55,196 bases of DNA from an uncultured Acidobacteriaceae bacterium (lineage in GTDB: Bacteria > Acidobacteriota > Terriglobia > Terriglobales > Acidobacteriaceae), in contig CAIWFH010000209.1 in assembly GCA_903911925.1 (NCBI GenBank), positions 1 to 55,196 on the forward strand, in the 5' to 3' direction. This document shows positions 51,471 to 55,196 of the stretch, one piece after another; the stretch's first letter is position 1; every line of letters begins with the position of its first letter. The notes under the pieces are model-generated. The model saw nothing but the letters and a program-made list of their open reading frames with translations. It was not told the origin of the DNA and searched no databases. The translations under genes and the position numbers were made by a program.

Positions 51471-51962
51471 ATGGCCAAGAGCGTTAACAAAGTCATTCTT
51501 TTAGGCAACGTGGGCAAGGACCCTGAAATTCGGTCCACCCCCAATGGCGTGATGGTGGCCAACTTTACGCTGGCGACCAGCGACCGTTTTCAGGACGCAG
51601 GCGGCAATTGGCAGGACCGGACGGAATGGCATACGCTGGTGGCCTTCAAGCGCACCGCCGAAATTGTCCGCGACTACGTGAAAAAAGGCACCAAGCTCTA
51701 CATTGAGGGCAAGCTGCAGACACGCAGTTGGGACGACAAGGAAACCGGCGCCAAGAAGTATCGCACCGAGATCATTGTCAATGACCTCTCGCTGCTCTCC
51801 GGGCGCGATGAGGGCTCGAGCGGCGCAGGCGGCTACACCCGCGCGGCAAGTTCCAGCAGCTCGTCGGCCAGCTTCGATCAGCGCCCAGCGGCCGCCGCCG
51901 CAGGCGGCCCGGACGAGTTCGCCCAATCTGCCGAGATCTCCGACGACGATATACCCTTCTAG
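51471..51962 (+). CDS. ssb: Single-stranded DNA-binding protein
   Basis: A 163-residue SSB that coats single-stranded DNA in replication and repair. The OB fold starts VNKVILLGNVGKDPEIRSTPNG and includes WHTLVAFKRTAEIVRDYVKKGTKLYIEGKLQTRSW. A Gly/Ser/Ala-rich linker leads to the acidic partner-binding tip ending DDDIPF. GGAGAG precedes the ATG by about nine bases. Confidence 0.95.
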   Translation: MAKSVNKVILLGNVGKDPEIRSTPNGVMVANFTLATSDRFQDAGGNWQDRTEWHTLVAFKRTAEIVRDYVKKGTKLYIEGKLQTRSWDDKETGAKKYRTEIIVNDLSLLSGRDEGSSGAGGYTRAASSSSSSASFDQRPAAAAAGGPDEFAQSAEISDDDIPF

Positions 51963-51991
51963 ATTCTTGTAACCTGCTCTCATTGTTGCCT

Positions 51992-52009
51992 CTCCCTGCC
52001 TGCAGGGAG
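51992..52009. terminator. Hairpin downstream of ssb
   Basis: A perfect inverted repeat CTCCCTGC/GCAGGGAG with a minimal loop lies 30 bases after the ssb stop. There is no T tract, so it may act as a weak terminator or as an mRNA-end stabiliser. Confidence 0.4.
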
Positions 52010-52089
52010 GGGCGACCGCACGGCTGTGCAATGATTGATGCCACTGGGCCTGCTGTTCAATTCGGTTTGGCCCCGGAAGGAAGTGCGTG

Positions 52090-53454
52090 ATGAAGTATAT
52101 TGATCGCCGCGAGTTTTTGAAGACAACCGGCCTACTGGCATTGGGTGGACTTTCAATCAAAGCTGCCGCAGCAGCAGGTGCGGAGTCTGATGCTACCCGC
52201 AGCATTCTCAAGGGCCACCTGGCCACGGTCGAGAACCAACTGTATAACGGCATCATTCCTTTCTGGTTTGAACGGGCCCTGGATACGCAGTACGGCGGTT
52301 TTGTGACCAACTTCGACGAACAGGGCAAGGCGCTTCCCTGCCCCGAAAAGTACGTGAACACGCAATGCCGCCTGATCTGGTGGTTCTCCACGCTGAAGCG
52401 GCGCTTCCCCGAGATGCCCAAGACAGCGGAGATGGCCAGCCAGGGCGTGGATTTCCTCATCAAGAATTTCTGGGACCAGAAGTACGGTGGCTTTGCTTGG
52501 AAAGTGAAACGCGATGGCTCGGAACTGGACCAGGCCAAGATCGTCTACGGCGAGAGCTTCTGCATCTACGCGCTCAGCGAGTACTACCTGGCCACGGGAG
52601 ACAAGCGCGGCCTGGAGTACGCCTGCCGGACGTTTGACTTGCTGCAGAAATATGCTGCCGACACGGAGTACGGCGGCTATCTTGAAAACGTGAACCGCGA
52701 CTGGAGCCCCGAGGCGGGCGGATTTGCCGGCGGCGACCGAAAGGGGCTGGACACGCACATGCACCTGATGGAGTCGTTCACCACGCTTTACAAGGCGAGC
52801 GGCGACGCGTTGCACCGCCTGAAGCTTCTGCAGGTGACGGGCTTGATCAAGGAAAAGATGACCGACAAGGCGACCGGCTGCGGATTGAACCAGTTTGATT
52901 TGGCGTTCAACTCCCTGCCCGCGATTCCCATCAAGCGCACATGGAACGGCGAGCGGCTGGGCGAGAAGCCGGCCGACCCGGTGGACACCACTTCCTACGG
53001 CCACAACGTGGAACTGGAATACCTGATGCACCTGGCGCTGAAGACCGCGAAGCACGAAGACGATGCGGACCGGGCCATCTACCGGCGGCTGCTGGACCAC
53101 GCGGTGAAGCATGGCGTGGATTGGGAGTACGGCGGCATCTACCGCGACGGGCTGCGGGCCACCGGAGAGGCCATCGTCAAAGAGAAGGAGTTCTGGCAGC
53201 ACAGCGAATCGCTGGTTGCCTTCCTCGACGGGTACGAGCAGTTCCACGAACCCAAGTACCTTGAGGCCTTCGGCAATATCTGGCAGTTTGTGCAGGACTT
53301 CATGATCATCAAGGGCGTGGGAGAATGGCGCACGCTGCTTGACCGCCAGGGCAAGCCGATTGATCCGAATATTGGGAACCCATGGAAGGTTTCCTATCAC
53401 ACGGGAAGGTCGATGGTGGAGTGCCGCGAGAGGCTGATGCGGCTGCTGGCGTAA
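52090..53454 (+). CDS. Exported N-acylglucosamine 2-epimerase (AGE) family protein
   Basis: A 454-residue (alpha/alpha)6-barrel isomerase/epimerase. A Tat signal (DRREFLKTTGLLALGGLS) is unusual for this mostly cytoplasmic family. AGE motifs include FWFERALDTQYGGFVTNFDEQG, NTQCRLIWWFSTLKRRFPEM, GGFAWKVKRDGS, DTHMHLMESFTTLYKASGD and YGHNVELEYLMHLAL with the catalytic-type His residues. It may epimerise or isomerise a free hexose such as mannose, or cellobiose-type disaccharides. AAGGAAG precedes ATG 52090; GTG 52087 is adjacent. Confidence 0.87.
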   Translation: MKYIDRREFLKTTGLLALGGLSIKAAAAAGAESDATRSILKGHLATVENQLYNGIIPFWFERALDTQYGGFVTNFDEQGKALPCPEKYVNTQCRLIWWFSTLKRRFPEMPKTAEMASQGVDFLIKNFWDQKYGGFAWKVKRDGSELDQAKIVYGESFCIYALSEYYLATGDKRGLEYACRTFDLLQKYAADTEYGGYLENVNRDWSPEAGGFAGGDRKGLDTHMHLMESFTTLYKASGDALHRLKLLQVTGLIKEKMTDKATGCGLNQFDLAFNSLPAIPIKRTWNGERLGEKPADPVDTTSYGHNVELEYLMHLALKTAKHEDDADRAIYRRLLDHAVKHGVDWEYGGIYRDGLRATGEAIVKEKEFWQHSESLVAFLDGYEQFHEPKYLEAFGNIWQFVQDFMIIKGVGEWRTLLDRQGKPIDPNIGNPWKVSYHTGRSMVECRERLMRLLA

Positions 53455-53460
53455 AGGATT

Positions 53461-53506
53461 GGGGTTCGTGGTATCCCAGGTCTGAAAATCCAGACCTGGG
53501 GCACCC
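53461..53506 (-). repeat. Variable-stem hairpin element, copy e
   Basis: Plus-strand outline GGGGTTCGTGGTAT, perfect 10-bp stem CCCAGGTCTG/CAGACCTGGG around AAAATC, then GCACCC. The ends match copies a and d when reversed. It lies exactly between the convergent AGE and malQ genes and could end both transcripts. Confidence 0.72.
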
Positions 53507-53509
53507 GGA

Positions 53510-55060
53510 CTATTGCTCGGTCTTTTCTTGTTCTTCCTTTTCCTCGCCCAAGGGATCGTCGTCGCGGTCGGTTACTTCGGCCAATGCGGCGAGGCGGGTG
53601 GCCAGATCTGTGGTCCAGCATTGCTCCGGAGCGCGCCAGCTCCAGTTGCCAGATGCTACTGAAGGCGTGTTCATGCGGGCTTCGGAGCCTAGTTCGAGCA
53701 GGTCCTGCGCGGGAGCGATGGCAATCTCCGCAACGCTGGAGGCAATGGCACGGATGAGCGGCCGGACGGGACGGCTGGCCACTTTGCCCACATACGCTTC
53801 GACGGCTTTCTGTTCCTGTTTTGTGGCGGCGTTCCACCAGCCGTGCGTGGTGTCGTTGTCGTGCGTGCCTGTATATGCCACCGTGTCGGTTGTGAAGCGG
53901 TGGGGCAGGTGGATGTGCGCGCCCTTGCTGTTGAACCCGAATTGGAGCACCTTCATGCCGGGCATGCCCAATTCCAGGCGGAGTGCTTCCACCTCCGGTG
54001 TAATCAACCCGAGATCTTCGGCCACCAGCGGCAGCGGGCCCAGCGCGGCTTCAAGCGCGCGGAAGAGCTCAAGGCCGGGCGCTTTGACCCACTCGCCGTT
54101 GACGGCCGTCTCCTCTTCGGCGGGGATGGACCAGTAAGCCTCGAAGCCGCGGAAGTGGTCGAGGCGCACGATGTCGTAGAGCCAGCAGGAGCGGCGGATG
54201 CGGTCGATCCACCAGCCGAATCCCTGCGCGGCAAGAACCTCCCAGCGATAGAGCGGGTTGCCCCAGCGCTGTCCAGTGGGCGAGAAGTAGTCGGGCGGGA
54301 CACCGGCGATGGAGATGGGCTTGAGATCTTCGTCGAGTTCGAAGAGATCGGGGTGCACCCAGACGTCGGCTGAATCCATGTTGACGAAGATGGCCACGTC
54401 GCCCATGATGCGTATCGCGCTGCGAGCGGCTGCCTTGCGGAGGTCATCCCACTGGGTTGAGAAGGCAAATTGCAGCGCCTGCTCCTGGGCAAGGGCGCGG
54501 CCATGGTTTGCGGCTGCCTTGGCCAACGCCTCGGGACGACGGCGGCGAATCGGCTCGGGCCAAGTTGTCCACGCGCCGGTATTGAATTCGCTTCGCAGGA
54601 CGGCGTAGAGAGCATAGTCGGTGAGCCAGCCGGCCTCAGCGCTGCAGAACTCCTGGAACTGTTGCCACTGCGCGGCGAGCTTCGGGTCGTGCGGGCCGCG
54701 GTCGAGGAAGTTGGCGGCCGCCTCGTAGAGCAGCGGGAACTTGCGCGCTTCGACATCGTCGAAGTCCACGTTGCCGCTGCGTCCTGCCAGGCCGGCGAGG
54801 CGCTCGCCATCAATCCAACCCCAGTCAGACATGTACTCGAGGCTGATAAGGCTGGGATTGCCCGCGAAAGCCGACGAACTGGCATAGGGTGAGTTACCGT
54901 AGCCGGTGGGGCTGAGCGGCAGCACTTGCCAGACATGCTGTTTGGCCGCGGCAAGGAAAGCCAGAAACTGGTGGGCGGCGGGGCCCAGGTCGCCGATGCC
55001 GCCATACGACGGCAATGAACTTATGTGCAGCAGAACTCCGGACGAGCGTTGAAACTCCAT
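53510..55060 (-). CDS. malQ: 4-alpha-glucanotransferase (amylomaltase)
   Basis: A 516-residue GH77 enzyme that moves alpha-1,4-glucan segments between maltodextrins in the cytoplasm. The N-terminus RSSGVLLHISSLPSYGGIGDLG is typical. The nucleophile Asp lies in IVRLDHFRGFEAYW, the acid/base Glu in LPLVAEDLGLITPEV, and the transition-state Asp in YTGTHDNDTTHGWW. The C-terminal tail is acidic (DRDDDPLGEEKEEQEKTEQ). The start at ATG 55060 fits the family N-terminus. Confidence 0.95.
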   Translation of the reverse strand: MEFQRSSGVLLHISSLPSYGGIGDLGPAAHQFLAFLAAAKQHVWQVLPLSPTGYGNSPYASSSAFAGNPSLISLEYMSDWGWIDGERLAGLAGRSGNVDFDDVEARKFPLLYEAAANFLDRGPHDPKLAAQWQQFQEFCSAEAGWLTDYALYAVLRSEFNTGAWTTWPEPIRRRRPEALAKAAANHGRALAQEQALQFAFSTQWDDLRKAAARSAIRIMGDVAIFVNMDSADVWVHPDLFELDEDLKPISIAGVPPDYFSPTGQRWGNPLYRWEVLAAQGFGWWIDRIRRSCWLYDIVRLDHFRGFEAYWSIPAEEETAVNGEWVKAPGLELFRALEAALGPLPLVAEDLGLITPEVEALRLELGMPGMKVLQFGFNSKGAHIHLPHRFTTDTVAYTGTHDNDTTHGWWNAATKQEQKAVEAYVGKVASRPVRPLIRAIASSVAEIAIAPAQDLLELGSEARMNTPSVASGNWSWRAPEQCWTTDLATRLAALAEVTDRDDDPLGEEKEEQEKTEQ

Positions 55061-55094
55061 GGGGCTATTATCGCCGGGAATGGAGATTCAGCCA

Positions 55095-55126
55095 GTCAGC
55101 GGGTCAGCGAGTTAGCAGGTCAGCTT
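55095..55126 (+). repeat. 8-base tandem repeat, four units
   Basis: Four degenerate units follow each other: GTCAGCGG, GTCAGCGA, GTTAGCAG, GTCAGCTT. They lie upstream of malQ, close to the contig end. Confidence 0.6.
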
Positions 55127-55162
55127 GGCGGCGCGCTTGATTCGTGCATTGAACCTTAGGCC

Positions 55163-55196
<34 letters not shown>

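Noticed and set aside
52153..53400. Open frame of 415 codons opposite the AGE epimerase
   Set aside because: Antisense shadow of a recognisable family member.

Overview
The window looks like a chromosomal contig from an acidobacterium, probably class Terriglobia. The evidence is family content rather than a marker gene: GC-rich DNA, DUF1501/DUF1549/DUF1553 and cytochrome genes of the type shared by Planctomycetota and Acidobacteriota, a very long NHL/Ig-like secreted protein, and many Tat-exported sugar enzymes. No rRNA or tRNA gene was seen, so the assignment is inference. The contig starts inside an IS5-type insertion sequence and ends in a 32-base G run that is probably a sequencing artefact.

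Layout. 1-141: right end of an IS5-family element and its likely CTAG target duplication. 232-2577 (minus): a flavin GMC oxidoreductase and its Tat-exported small subunit. 3173-11155 (plus): module A, made of a DUF1501 protein, a DUF1549/DUF1553 protein, a cytochrome c/WD40 protein and a PPC-type lipoprotein. 11261-11452 (minus): a lone Flp pilin. 12034-19678 (plus): module B, a tight four-gene operon with the same kinds of part (PSD1/DUF1549/LamG-like/DUF1553, DUF1501, membrane cytochrome c/LRR, beta-propeller), followed by a GH27 alpha-galactosidase. 21337-24297 (minus): an ABC exporter pair and a PPK2 kinase. 24566-26124 (plus): two related methyltransferases. 26260-28527 (minus): Tex. 28696-33150 (minus): a four-gene fucose-type operon (aldo/keto reductase, Zn dehydrogenase, RbsD/FucU-like protein, GH29 fucosidase) with a well-formed promoter and a LacI-type operator. 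33304-38837: PP2C phosphatase, a secreted protein, an EamA transporter, two convergent CPBP proteins and a hemerythrin. 38862-42034: holA and lptE, separated by an ArsR/SRPBCC cassette on the opposite strand. 42060-48831: a methyltransferase, a small EamA protein and a 1727-residue secreted protein. 48926-53454: aroK, heme O synthase, DUF420 protein, a small membrane protein, ssb and an AGE-family epimerase. 53510-55060 (minus): malQ.

How it fits together. Much of the window concerns breakdown and oxidation of sugars at the cell surface: GH27, GH29, a GMC dehydrogenase, exported c-type cytochromes, an AGE epimerase and an amylomaltase. Modules A and B repeat the same protein kinds in two operons, which suggests two versions of one uncharacterised periplasmic or surface machine. 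The function is unknown and the link to glycans is inference from neighbours.

The most interesting non-coding features are two families of dispersed intergenic hairpins. One is a REP-like double hairpin headed by GTAG (2 copies). The other has conserved ends and a variable stem (5 copies); two of its copies flank the ArsR/SRPBCC cassette that separates lptE from holA.
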